Assembly: GCF_018130765.1 (NCBI RefSeq)
Contig: NZ_JAFCJZ010000027.1
Span: 53,432 to 117,431, forward strand
Direction: 5' to 3'
DNA length: 64,000 nucleotides
Origin: Bradyrhizobium iriomotense
Lineage (GTDB): Bacteria; Pseudomonadota; Alphaproteobacteria; Rhizobiales; Xanthobacteraceae
Positions 28,360 to 36,926 of the stretch are shown here, in pieces (within the stretch, counting starts at the first letter, position 1; every line of letters begins with the position of its first letter). The notes under the pieces are model-generated. The model worked only from the letters and a program-made list of their open reading frames with translations, had not been told where the DNA came from and ran no database searches. The position numbers were made by a program, and so were the translations under genes.

Positions 28360-29397
28360 ATGAAACGCTTTGCAAATCTGAAACGCCTGGGCTTCTTCAC
28401 GCGGCTGCTCGACGAGGCGCCGCCGGCGGACCGCTATCGCTTCGCCGCCGAGCAGATCGTGCGCGCCGAGAAGGCCGGGCTCGATTCCGCGTGGATCGCG
28501 CAACATCATTTTCACGAGCGCGAGGGCGGTCTGCCGTCGCCCTTCACCTTCCTCGGTTATGTCGCAGCCCAGACCTCGCGCATCCGCCTCGGCACCGGCA
28601 TCGTAACGCTGCCGCTGGAGAATGCGGTGCGGGTGGCGGAGGACGCTGCGGTGCTCGATCTTCTCTGCAACGGGCGCTTCGAGCTCGGCGTCGGCACCGG
28701 CGGCAACCCGTCGGCCTTCGCCGCCTTCGGCCTCGACGGCGCCCAGCGCAATGAGATCTTTGCGCGCAATCTCGAAATCGTCCGCAAGGCACTGACCGGC
28801 AAGCCGCTCGACGGCGGCGACACGCTCTATCCGCAGCGGCCGCAACTGGACAAGCGCATCTGGCAGGCGACGTTCTCCGTCGCCGGCGGCGCCCGGGCCG
28901 GCAAGGCCGGTGATGGCCTTCTGCTCTCGCGCACCCAGCCGCGATCCAAGGACGCGCCGAAGGCGACGCTCGCCGAGATCCAGAACCCGATCATCGACGC
29001 CTATCTCGAAGCGCTGCCGCCAGGCTGCGAGCCGCGCATCATGGCCTCGCGCAGCGTCTTCGTCGCCGACGACCATCGCGAGGCGATGCGGCTTGCCGAT
29101 CTCGGACTGCGCCGCGCGCTGCCGCAATTCATGAAGGGCGGTCACCTTCCGCCGGGCGAGACGCTGGAGGAGATGATCGCGGCGTTCGACACCCATGTCG
29201 GCGCTGCCGACGAGGTGATCGCCTCGCTCCGCACCGATGCGACGCTGGAGCGGGTGACCGATCTGGTCTTCCAGGTGCATTCGGTCGATGCGCCGCATCC
29301 CTATGTCCTGCGCTCGATCGAGCTGGTCGCGGAGAAGGTGGCGCCCGCGCTGGGCTGGACCCGGACGGCGGCCAAAGACGTTGCCCTCGCAGACTAG
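28360..29397 (+). CDS. LLM-class flavin-dependent oxidoreductase (luciferase-like monooxygenase)
   Basis: A 345-residue bacterial luciferase-like TIM-barrel protein. Typical segments are AEQIVRAEKAGLDSAWIAQHHFHE, SRIRLGTGIVTLPLENAVRVAEDAAVLDLL (seen in parts such as LGTGIVTLPLEN) and GRFELGVGTGGNP. It uses reduced flavin from a reductase encoded elsewhere. From memory it resembles the KPN_01858 group of putative FMN-dependent monooxygenases, which tend to be encoded with the two CMD/AhpD-type proteins that follow here and an ABC importer. The reaction is unknown; related enzymes cleave C-S or C-N bonds. Start ATG 28360 is the only sensible one. Confidence 0.85.
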   Translation: MKRFANLKRLGFFTRLLDEAPPADRYRFAAEQIVRAEKAGLDSAWIAQHHFHEREGGLPSPFTFLGYVAAQTSRIRLGTGIVTLPLENAVRVAEDAAVLDLLCNGRFELGVGTGGNPSAFAAFGLDGAQRNEIFARNLEIVRKALTGKPLDGGDTLYPQRPQLDKRIWQATFSVAGGARAGKAGDGLLLSRTQPRSKDAPKATLAEIQNPIIDAYLEALPPGCEPRIMASRSVFVADDHREAMRLADLGLRRALPQFMKGGHLPPGETLEEMIAAFDTHVGAADEVIASLRTDATLERVTDLVFQVHSVDAPHPYVLRSIELVAEKVAPALGWTRTAAKDVALAD

Positions 29398-29431
29398 TCC
29401 GGATGAATGTGATCGCGTTGCACGAGGCTGA

Positions 29432-30034
29432 ATGATGGCACCGAAGGATATCATCGACACGCTCGCCGGCATCGAGCCCGGCTCCACCCTGGACGCCATC
29501 CGCGCGCGCCGCCTGCAGGCGCGCGAGAACGCGCAGAAGAGCTATCTCTCGCTGTTCGAGCCGATCGACGCCGGCGATTTTTCGCTTGCCGAACGCGCTG
29601 CGGTCGCGGCCTTCGTGACCGGGCTCCATGGCGAGTCCCCCGTCGCCGCCTTCTATCGCGAGAAGCTCGCAGCGAACGCGGATGGAGCGGCGCTCATCGA
29701 GCCGATCCAGGTCGAAATCGCGCGCGGCAAGACGTCGGGTCCCTATGGCGCTTTTCCGGCCGGACCATTGTCGGTCGAGAACAAGGCCGGCTTGATCTAT
29801 CGCGTCAGCGCGGAACGCAAACCGCAGCTCGGCGCCCGGCTCGTTGCGGCGTTTGAGCATGCGCATCTGCTGGTCTTCCGCCCGCGCGATGCCGCATCCG
29901 CCGACATGAAGGCGCTGCTGGCCGCCGGCTGGTCGACCACCGGCATCGTCACGTTCTCCCAGCTCGTTGCGTTCCTGTCGTTTCAGGTCCGCGTCGTCAG
30001 CGGCTTGCGCACGCTCGCAGCGGCAAGCGCGTAG
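29432..30034 (+). CDS. CMD-domain protein without CxxC (Avi_7170-like)
   Basis: A 200-residue all-helical protein of the carboxymuconolactone decarboxylase-like fold (segments FSLAERAAVAAFVTGLHGES and HLLVFRPRDAASADMKALLAAGWSTTGIVTFSQL). It contains no cysteine at all, so it cannot perform AhpD-type disulfide chemistry by itself. The following gene encodes an AhpD-type partner with the CxxC, 11 bases downstream. From memory the two correspond to the Avi_7170 and Avi_7169 families, which occur as a pair. Partner or scaffold in a two-subunit enzyme is a reasonable guess; no activity is known to me. The start is one of two adjacent ATGs. Confidence 0.75.
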   Translation: MMAPKDIIDTLAGIEPGSTLDAIRARRLQARENAQKSYLSLFEPIDAGDFSLAERAAVAAFVTGLHGESPVAAFYREKLAANADGAALIEPIQVEIARGKTSGPYGAFPAGPLSVENKAGLIYRVSAERKPQLGARLVAAFEHAHLLVFRPRDAASADMKALLAAGWSTTGIVTFSQLVAFLSFQVRVVSGLRTLAAASA

Positions 30035-30045
30035 GAGGTTGCATC

Positions 30046-30621
30046 ATGAGCACCGTCAATCCGCCGGTCGTGTTTACCCAGGACGAGCTCGGCTGGGTGT
30101 CGTGGATCGATCCGCTGCCCGAGGCCGAGCTGACCGAGCGGCACTTTGCCGGCCTCGTCGATCGTGCCCGCGCCAAGTCGGAATATTTCCGCCTGCTGGT
30201 GCGCGACCCTGAGGTGCTGGAGGCCCGCACCAAGACCGACAAGGACATCTTCTACAACGTCGCCGACGGTCTGCCGCGCGCCGAGCGCGAGCTCGCTGCC
30301 GCCGCGACCTCACGCTACAACGGCTGCATCTATTGCGCCTCCGTGCATGCGCGCTTTGCCAGCACCTATTCCAAGCGCCGCGAGGATGTGCAGCGCCTGC
30401 TCGATGAAGGCGTTGGTGCCGATCTCGGCGAGCGCTGGAATGCCGTGGTCAAGGCCTCCGTGGCACTGGCCGAGACGCCGATCGCCTTCGGTCCCGACAA
30501 TATCGCGGAGCTGCGCCGCGCCGGTCTCGACGACGCCGAGATTGTCGACGTCATCAACGGCGCCTCGTTCTTCAACTGGGCGAACCGGCTGATGCTGTCG
30601 CTCGGCGAGCCCTCGAAATAG
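30046..30621 (+). CDS. AhpD-like alkylhydroperoxidase-domain protein (Avi_7169-like)
   Basis: A 191-residue protein with the AhpD active site: Cys94 and Cys97 in RYNGCIYCASVHARF with His101 nearby, plus the helical LRRAGLDDAEIVDVINGASFFNWANRL (seen in part AGLDDAEIVDVINGASFFN) that completes the fold. In AhpD these cysteines reduce peroxides using lipoamide-type donors. It is preceded by its cysteine-free paralogue and by a luciferase-like monooxygenase, so it may destroy a hydroperoxide made by that enzyme or act on its product. ATG 30046 has AGGAGGT upstream. Confidence 0.82.
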   Translation: MSTVNPPVVFTQDELGWVSWIDPLPEAELTERHFAGLVDRARAKSEYFRLLVRDPEVLEARTKTDKDIFYNVADGLPRAERELAAAATSRYNGCIYCASVHARFASTYSKRREDVQRLLDEGVGADLGERWNAVVKASVALAETPIAFGPDNIAELRRAGLDDAEIVDVINGASFFNWANRLMLSLGEPSK

Positions 30622-30679
30622 GCAATCTCACCGGCACAAGAATTGCTGCTTGTATCAACTAAAGTGGATGGAGCCGTGC

Positions 30680-31837
30680 ATGAGCAACATCGATCGTCGT
30701 ACCCTGGTCAAAGGATCGCTCGCCGCCATGATGGCGGGCGCGGCCTTCTCGCGCAGCGCGTTTGCGCAATCCGCCGAGCCGATCCTGCTCGGCGTCAGCG
30801 GCCCCCTAACCGGGCCGAACGCGCAATATGGCACGCAGTGGAAGCAGGGCTTTGACCTCGCGCTCGACGAGATCACGGCGGCCGGCGGCATCAACGGCCG
30901 CAAGCTCGCCTATCAATTCGAGGACAGCCAGAGCGATCCGCGCCAGTCGGTGGCGATCGCGCAGAAGTTCGTCTCCGATCCCCGCATCGTGCTGGAGCTC
31001 GGCGATTTCTCGAGTCCCGCCTCGATGGCGGCTTCGCCAATCTATCAGCGCGGCGGCCTCGTGCAGTTCGGCTTCACCAACTCGCACCCCGACTTTACCA
31101 AGGGCGGCGACTTCATGTGGAGCACGTCTGTGAGCCAGGCCGACGAGCAGCCGCTGCTGGCGGCCTATGCCGTGAAGCGCCTCGGCCTGAAGAAGCTCGC
31201 AGTGCTGCATCTCAACACCGATTGGGGCCGGACCAGCCGCGACTATTTCGTCAAGGCCGCCAAGGAATACGGCGCCGAGGTCGCGGTGACCGAAGGCTAC
31301 ATCGCGGAGGAGCGCGACTTCCGCTCGACGCTGGTGCGCGTGCGCGATGCCAATCCGGATGGGCTGATCCTGATCTCTTATTATTCTGACGGCGCACTCA
31401 TCGCGCGCCAGGCCCGCCAGGTCGGCTTGAAGCAGACCATCTGCGCGGCAAGCTCGGTCTACTCTCCGAAATTCCTGGAGCTCGGCGGCGAGGCGGTCGA
31501 GGCCGTCCATCTCGGCACGCGCTATTTCCCCGAGGATCCCAGGCCCGAGGTGAAGAAATTCATCGCCGGTTTCAAGGCCAAGTATGGCGGGCAGGAGCCC
31601 GACGCCTTCAACGCCTATTCCTATGATGCGATGAACATGGCGGCCGCCGTCGTCAAGATCGGCGGCACCGACCGCCGCGCCATTCGCGACGCCTTCGCCA
31701 AGGTGAAGGATGTCTCGAGCGTCATCTTCGGCTCGGCGACGTTCGACGTCGAGAGCCGCCGCGTCAAGGGCGCGATGAACGCCGAACTCGTCGTGCGCAA
31801 GGGCCAGTTCGCGCTATGGGACGGCAAGCCGACCTGA
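30680..31837 (+). CDS. Branched-chain-amino-acid-type ABC transporter substrate-binding protein
   Basis: A 385-residue periplasmic binding protein of the LivJ/HAAT family. The leader NIDRRTLVKGSLAAMMAGAA has an arginine pair and hydrophobic core that would suit the Tat route. The mature chain starts EPILLGVSGPLTGPNAQYG, with AGGINGRKLAYQFEDSQSDP and DAFNAYSYDAMNMA as further family marks. The ATG at 30680 has GGAG six bases before it. It opens a complete importer gene set (fused permease, two ATPases). Liv-type systems carry amino acids, amides, urea or aromatic acids; association with a flavin monooxygenase suggests a special substrate. Confidence 0.88.
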   Translation: MSNIDRRTLVKGSLAAMMAGAAFSRSAFAQSAEPILLGVSGPLTGPNAQYGTQWKQGFDLALDEITAAGGINGRKLAYQFEDSQSDPRQSVAIAQKFVSDPRIVLELGDFSSPASMAASPIYQRGGLVQFGFTNSHPDFTKGGDFMWSTSVSQADEQPLLAAYAVKRLGLKKLAVLHLNTDWGRTSRDYFVKAAKEYGAEVAVTEGYIAEERDFRSTLVRVRDANPDGLILISYYSDGALIARQARQVGLKQTICAASSVYSPKFLELGGEAVEAVHLGTRYFPEDPRPEVKKFIAGFKAKYGGQEPDAFNAYSYDAMNMAAAVVKIGGTDRRAIRDAFAKVKDVSSVIFGSATFDVESRRVKGAMNAELVVRKGQFALWDGKPT

Positions 31838-31893
31838 CATGATGGCCGGAGCGGGGGCTCCGGCCGCTTTCCTCTCTTCGCGGTGATATCAGC

Positions 31894-33717
31894 GTGTCTT
31901 CCTGGCTCGACTACACGATCAACGGGCTGATCGTCGGCAATGTCTACGCCCTCGTTGCGGTCGGGCTCGCGCTGATCTTCGGCGTCAGCCGGCTGATCAA
32001 CTTCGCGCAAGGCTCGATCTATCTGGTCGGCGCCTATATCGGCTGGGTCGCGGTGGTGCAGCTGCATACGCCGCTGCCGCTCACCATCATCGTGGTGGCG
32101 GCGGCCGCGGCGGTGGTTGGCCTGATCATCGAGCGGTTCGGCCTGCGGCCGCTGCAGAATTCGGTGCGCATCGCGCCGCTGCTCGCGACGATCGGCATCA
32201 GCTTCGTGCTCGATCAGCTGGTGATGCTGACCTTCTCGCCCAATCCGCGCGCGCTGCCGAGCCAGCTGCCTGATGTCCGCTTCCAGCTCGGCGGCGGCAC
32301 CATCGGCCCGCTCGATCTGCTCATCGCCGGCGTCGGCATCACCAGCGCGCTGCTGCTGTTCGTGTTCCTGCGCTACAGCAAGCTCGGCTGGGCGGTGCGC
32401 GCCGCCTCGCAGGATCGCGACGCCGCGATGCAGATGGGCGTCGACGTCAACCGCGTCAATCAGGCCGTTTTCGGCATCGCCGCCGCGCTCGGCGGCGTCT
32501 CCGGCATGCTGGTCGGCATGTACTACAACCAGATCGACACCGCGATGAGCCTTCAGGCGACGCTCAAGGGCGTCGTTGCCGAAGTCGTCGGCGGCGCCGG
32601 CAACGTGCCGGGCGCGGTCATCGGCAGCCTGCTGCTGGGCCTCGTCGAGAGCTACGGCGTTGCCGTGTTCGGCACCAGCTATCGCAATTTGTTCGCCTTC
32701 CTGCTGCTGGTCGTCGTGCTCGTGCTGCGGCCGAACGGCCTGTTCGCCAGCGCGCGGCAGGCGCCGCCCGAGCCGCTCACCGGCACCTTTATCGCGCCGA
32801 GCCGTCCGGTGCGCATTCCGCGCTGGGCCTTGGCCGTCGCGGCCGCTGGCTTTGCGATCCTGCCGTTCTTCCCGGTGTCCTTCTACGTGCTCCAGACCCT
32901 GATCAACGCCTGGCTGCTCGGCATGCTCGCGCTCAGCCTGACGCTGGTTGCGGGCACGATGGGCCAGGTCTCGCTCGGACATGCCGCGCTGCTGGCGATC
33001 GGCGCCTATACGTCGGCGCTGCTGTCGCTGACGCTCTCCGTCCCGGTCGGCCTTGCCGTGATCGGCGGCGGCCTGGTGAGCGCTGCGCTCGGCACGCTGC
33101 TGATCTCGCCATCCTTCCGCCTGCGCGGGCACTATGTGTCGATCGCCACCCTCGCCATCGGCGAGATCGTGTCGCTGGTGATCCTGAACTGGGAGAGCGT
33201 GACGCGCGGTCCGATCGGCATTTCCGGCATCCCGCCGCTGTCGCTGTTCGGCTACGATCTGATCAGTCCGACTTCGATCTACTGGTTCAGCTTTGCCGTG
33301 ATGGTCGTGCTGGCACTGCTGCAAGGACGCCTGCTCGGCTCGCATCTCGGCCGCAGCTTCCGTGCTATCAGAGACGACGACATCGCCGCGCGCGCCTATG
33401 GCCTCAGCCTGAACCGCTACAAGTCGCTGGCCTTCATCTTCGGCGGCTTCGCTGCGGGCGTCAGCGGCGGCATCGCCGCGCATCTCTATTCCTACATCAA
33501 CCACGAGACCTTCAACACGCAGCAATCCATCCTGGCGCTGACCGTCGTCATCCTCGGCGGGCTCGGCAATGTCGTCGGCGCGATTGTCGGATCGGTGGCG
33601 CTGGTCGGCCTGCCCGAGGTCTTCCGGATCGCGGCGGAGTATCGCATCCTGATCTACGGCATCGTGCTGCTGCTGCTGGTGCGGTTCAGGCCGCAGGGCC
33701 TGTTGGGGACGATCTGA
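31894..33717 (+). CDS. Branched-chain-amino-acid-type ABC permease, LivH-LivM fusion
   Basis: The 607-residue protein joins both Liv permeases. Residues 1-290 are LivH-like (NGLIVGNVYALVAVGLALIFG, LINFAQGSIYLVGAY, VVAEVVGGAGNVPGAVIGS) and residues 310-607 are LivM-like (SLTLVAGTMGQVSLGHAALLAIGAYTSALL in parts such as GQVSLGHAALLAIGAY, SFRAIRDDDIAARAYGLSLN, and FGGFAAGVSGGIAAHLYSYI). A linker around residues 285-310 carries a proline-rich segment. Such fusions are known in rhizobia; one polypeptide supplies the whole channel. The start is a GTG at 31894. The stop overlaps the start of the next ATPase gene by one base. Confidence 0.9.
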   Translation: MSSWLDYTINGLIVGNVYALVAVGLALIFGVSRLINFAQGSIYLVGAYIGWVAVVQLHTPLPLTIIVVAAAAAVVGLIIERFGLRPLQNSVRIAPLLATIGISFVLDQLVMLTFSPNPRALPSQLPDVRFQLGGGTIGPLDLLIAGVGITSALLLFVFLRYSKLGWAVRAASQDRDAAMQMGVDVNRVNQAVFGIAAALGGVSGMLVGMYYNQIDTAMSLQATLKGVVAEVVGGAGNVPGAVIGSLLLGLVESYGVAVFGTSYRNLFAFLLLVVVLVLRPNGLFASARQAPPEPLTGTFIAPSRPVRIPRWALAVAAAGFAILPFFPVSFYVLQTLINAWLLGMLALSLTLVAGTMGQVSLGHAALLAIGAYTSALLSLTLSVPVGLAVIGGGLVSAALGTLLISPSFRLRGHYVSIATLAIGEIVSLVILNWESVTRGPIGISGIPPLSLFGYDLISPTSIYWFSFAVMVVLALLQGRLLGSHLGRSFRAIRDDDIAARAYGLSLNRYKSLAFIFGGFAAGVSGGIAAHLYSYINHETFNTQQSILALTVVILGGLGNVVGAIVGSVALVGLPEVFRIAAEYRILIYGIVLLLLVRFRPQGLLGTI

Positions 33718-34565
33718 TGGCGGAGCAGCTTCACGCCATGCTGTCCCTGCGCGGGCTGACGCGCCGCTTCGGCGGCCTCACCGCGGTGGACGCCATCGAT
33801 CTCGACCTCGCCAGGGGCGAGCTCATCAGCATCATCGGCCCGAACGGCGCCGGCAAGACGACGCTGTTCAATCTCGTGACCGGGCTCGATCGGCCCGATG
33901 CCGGGACGGTTCGTTTCGAGGGCCAGGACATCACCGGCCTGTCGCCGGAACGGCTTGCCGCCGAAGGCATCGCGCGCACCTTCCAGCTCGGTCGCGTGTT
34001 CGGCAATCTCAGCGTCATGGACAATGTCCTGATCGGCGCGCATACGCGCTTGCGCGCCGTCAAGCCGGCGGTGCCGGTGATCGGGCCGCTGCTCGAGTTG
34101 GGCCTGGCCTTGCTGCGTCCCTCGAGCGTCAAGGCGGAAGAGGAGCGGCTGCGCGAGGAGGTGAGGGCCATCCTCGCCCGCTTCGGCGAGCGCCTGCTGC
34201 CGCGCATCGACCAGCCTGCCTATAGCCTGTCCTACGCCAACCGCCGCCGCGTCGAGATCGCGCGTGCTCTGGCGCTCAAACCGCGCCTCTTGCTGCTCGA
34301 CGAGCCCACCGCCGGCATGAACCCGACCGAGACCGCGGAGATGCAGGCGCTCGTCGCCGAATTGAAAGCCGAAGGACTGACCATCCTCCTGATCGAGCAC
34401 AAGCTGGAGATGGTGATGCGCCTGTCCGACCGTGTCATCGTTATGGACGAGGGCAAGAAGATCGCGGAAGGGCCGGGCGAACAGGTGCGAACCGATCCCA
34501 AGGTGATCGAGGCCTATCTCGGCCACGGCCTGTCGGGCGCGGCGGAGCAGGAGAGCGCGGCATGA
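33717..34565 (+). CDS. livG: ABC transporter ATP-binding protein, LivG type
   Basis: A 282-residue ATPase with Walker A GPNGAGKTT, the LivG-specific GIARTFQLGRVFGNLSVMDN segment, Walker B LLLLDEPTAGMNPTE and the H-loop LIEHKLEMVM. The signature loop reads LSYANRRRVEIARAL in place of the usual LSYGQQRRLEIARAL, so the conserved glycine and glutamine are replaced by Ala and Asn; hydrolysis may be altered, or the partner ATPase carries the competent site. The start overlaps the permease stop by one base and the end overlaps livF by four. Confidence 0.88.
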   Translation: MAEQLHAMLSLRGLTRRFGGLTAVDAIDLDLARGELISIIGPNGAGKTTLFNLVTGLDRPDAGTVRFEGQDITGLSPERLAAEGIARTFQLGRVFGNLSVMDNVLIGAHTRLRAVKPAVPVIGPLLELGLALLRPSSVKAEEERLREEVRAILARFGERLLPRIDQPAYSLSYANRRRVEIARALALKPRLLLLDEPTAGMNPTETAEMQALVAELKAEGLTILLIEHKLEMVMRLSDRVIVMDEGKKIAEGPGEQVRTDPKVIEAYLGHGLSGAAEQESAA

Positions 34566-35302
34566 CGACGAGCGCACCCGAACCGCTGCTGGCGTTATCC
34601 AATGTCAACACCTTCTACGGCCAAGCGCAGGTGCATTTCGACCTGTCGATCACGGTCGCCCGCGGCCACATCGTCTGCCTGCTCGGCGGCAATGCCAGCG
34701 GCAAGTCGACGACGATGAAGATCATTCTGGGTCTGGTGAAGCCGCGCTCGGGCGAGGTCACGTTCGACGGCGCCTCGCTGATCGGCCTGTCCACGCCGCA
34801 GATCGTCCGCCGCGGCATCGCCTCGGTGCCGGAGGCGCGGCGGCTGTTCGCCGACATGAGCGTGCGCGAAAACATTTTGATGGGCGCCTTCGTGCGCAAC
34901 GACCGCGATGCCGTCGCGCAGGATCTCGACAGGATGCTGACGCTGTTCCCAAAACTCGGCCAGCGGCTGTCGCAGCGCGCAGGCTCGCTCTCCGGCGGCG
35001 AGCAGCAGATGGTGGCGATGGCGCGCGCGCTGATGAGCCGTCCCAGGATGATCGTGATGGACGAGCCGACCATGGGCCTGTCGCCACTCTATGTCGATCG
35101 CGTGCTGGAGCTGATCCGCGCCATCAACCAGGAAGGCGTCTCGGTCTTCATGGTCGAGCAGAACGCCAGCCTTGCGCTGGAGATCGCGCATGAAGCCTAT
35201 GTGCTGCAGACCGGCAAGATCGTGCTGTCAGGGTCAGCGCGCGCGCTGAAGGACGATCCGCGGGTGCGCGACGCCTATCTCGGCGGCTCCGAAGCCGCGT
35301 AG
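34562..35302 (+). CDS. livF: ABC transporter ATP-binding protein, LivF type
   Basis: A 246-residue ATPase with Walker A LLGGNASGKSTT, an unusual filling but with the required GKS, the LivF-type IASVPEARRLFADMSVRENI segment (seen in part VPEARRLFADMSVREN), an intact signature LSGGEQQMVAMARAL, Walker B MIVMDEPTMGLSP and H-loop position VEQN as is usual for LivF. It pairs with the preceding LivG-type subunit. It begins in an ATGA overlap with livG and is the last gene of the importer operon; the next gene is convergent with only four bases between the stops. Confidence 0.9.
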   Translation: MTTSAPEPLLALSNVNTFYGQAQVHFDLSITVARGHIVCLLGGNASGKSTTMKIILGLVKPRSGEVTFDGASLIGLSTPQIVRRGIASVPEARRLFADMSVRENILMGAFVRNDRDAVAQDLDRMLTLFPKLGQRLSQRAGSLSGGEQQMVAMARALMSRPRMIVMDEPTMGLSPLYVDRVLELIRAINQEGVSVFMVEQNASLALEIAHEAYVLQTGKIVLSGSARALKDDPRVRDAYLGGSEAA

Positions 35303-35306
35303 CGTT

Positions 35307-36821
35307 TCAAGCGGAAGCTGCGCTTTGCGCCGGCTCCGCCGGCTGGTCATCGCCATTGGGATCGCCCGGCGCGGTCGCCCAGGCCAGCTCCACCAGCGTC
35401 ACGATCCTGCGGCCGCCGCCGTCGAGCTGGACGACGATCAGGCCCTGCTCCTCCATATAGCCGAGCAGGCGCTGCGCGCGGCGCAGCGAATGCGAGCCAT
35501 AGGCGCGCGCGATCGCGGCGTCGCCGGGGCAGGGCCAGCCTTCCTTGGCCGCGCGCGCGATCATCATGAACACGCCCTGCATGTCGTCGGGCAGGATCGA
35601 GGCGCGCAGCGACACCTCCTGCCAGGCGTCATCCTCGGCCAGATCAGTGCCGACGCCAGCGCGCGCATGCGTCAGCATGCGGCGGAATTCGTTGAGATCG
35701 GGCACCGCCGCCCCTAAGCCCTCGATGCGGCAGCGGACCACGAATTCCTGATACAGCACGCCGATGGCGCGGAAGCCGGCGTCGGGCTCGGCGAGCACGG
35801 CCCTGAGCGTGCGATCGACGCGCTCGCGCCGCTCGGCGAGCTCTTCGGCGCTGACAGGCACCTCGATCGGCTCCGCACGCGCTTCCGGCACGGTGGCGGC
35901 TTTCGCGGCGCGGAGCTGCTCGAGCAGATCCGGCGCGGGCCGGCGCTGCGGCCGGCTGGCATCGGGCGGCGGCGCAGCCAGGATCACGGCGCGCATCTCT
36001 TCGCTTGCGGCTTCCGGCAGCGGCATCAGCCGCGGCGTCGAATTGCGCGGGCTGGTGTCGGTCGGGCCGATGTTGAGGCGCAGCGGACGGCGCGACAGCG
36101 CCGGTCCCAGCGCCATGAATTGCCCGCGCTCGAGATCCCGAAAGGCTTCGGCCTGCCGCCGCTCCATGCCGAGCAGATCGGCGGCGCGCGCCATGTCGAT
36201 GTCGAGGAAGGTCCGGCCCATCAAAAAATTCGAGGCTTCCGCCGCGACGTTCTTGGCGAGTTTTGCGAGGCGCTGGGTCGCGATGATGCCGGCGAGCCCG
36301 CGCTTGCGGCCGCGGCACATCAGATTGGTCATGGCGCCGAGCGAGAGTTTTCGCGCTTCGTCCGAGACTTCGCCCGCGACGGCCGGCGCGAACAGCTGCG
36401 CCTCGTCCACCACCACCAGCATCGGGTACCAATGGTCGCGGTCGACATCGAACATCCCGCCGAGAAAGGCGGCCGCGCGCCGCATCTGGTTCTCGGCGTC
36501 CAGTCCTTCGAGATTGAGCACAGTGGACACGCGATGCAGCCGCGCGCGCTCACCGGCAACCTGCAGGCCACGCTCGGTGTGGTCCTCGGCGTCGATTACG
36601 AGATGGCCGAAGCGCTCGGCCAGCGTGACGAAATCGCCTTCGGGATCGATGATGGCCTGCTGCACCCAGGGCGCGCTCTGCTCCAGCAGGCGCCGCAGCA
36701 GATGCGACTTGCCGGAGCCCGAATTGCCCTGCACCAGGAGACGGGTCGCCAGGAGTTCCTCGAGGTCCATGGCCGCCGCGGCGCCGGCCGTGGTCTGCCC
36801 CATCTCGATCGCAACCGTCAT
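35307..36821 (-). CDS. HerA-like ATP-binding protein (DUF87-type)
   Basis: A 504-residue ATPase. Residues 30-55 give Walker A VQGNSGSGKSHLLRRLLE, then ERFGHLVIDAEDHTE, Walker B PMLVVVDEAQLFAP near residue 140, and a sensor-like GIIATQRLAKLAKNVAAEASNF, all as in HerA/FtsK-type DUF87 translocases. The second half is low-complexity (Pro/Ala/Glu) and then a compact domain that looks like a winged helix (AIARAYGSHSLRRAQRLLGYMEEQGLI). No NurA-like nuclease gene is adjacent. A role in DNA repair, plasmid handling or defence cannot be chosen. It follows a winged-helix/cysteine-cluster gene on the same strand, 105 bases away. Confidence 0.7.
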   Translation of the reverse strand: MTVAIEMGQTTAGAAAAMDLEELLATRLLVQGNSGSGKSHLLRRLLEQSAPWVQQAIIDPEGDFVTLAERFGHLVIDAEDHTERGLQVAGERARLHRVSTVLNLEGLDAENQMRRAAAFLGGMFDVDRDHWYPMLVVVDEAQLFAPAVAGEVSDEARKLSLGAMTNLMCRGRKRGLAGIIATQRLAKLAKNVAAEASNFLMGRTFLDIDMARAADLLGMERRQAEAFRDLERGQFMALGPALSRRPLRLNIGPTDTSPRNSTPRLMPLPEAASEEMRAVILAAPPPDASRPQRRPAPDLLEQLRAAKAATVPEARAEPIEVPVSAEELAERRERVDRTLRAVLAEPDAGFRAIGVLYQEFVVRCRIEGLGAAVPDLNEFRRMLTHARAGVGTDLAEDDAWQEVSLRASILPDDMQGVFMMIARAAKEGWPCPGDAAIARAYGSHSLRRAQRLLGYMEEQGLIVVQLDGGGRRIVTLVELAWATAPGDPNGDDQPAEPAQSAASA

Positions 36822-36926
36822 GTCCCCGACTCAAGTCCCCATCATCCGCGGACAGGGGCTTATCAATCCCGCCGCGGCGCGTCGAGCGCTCCAGCGCGAA
36901 TCAGGCCACGTTGCCCACGGCGGCGT

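Noticed and set aside
27214..29499. Upstream extension of the minus-strand frame that ends at 26827
   Set aside because: Only the last 128 codons, from an ATG with ribosome site, look like protein. The rest is antisense to the MetQ and luciferase-like genes.
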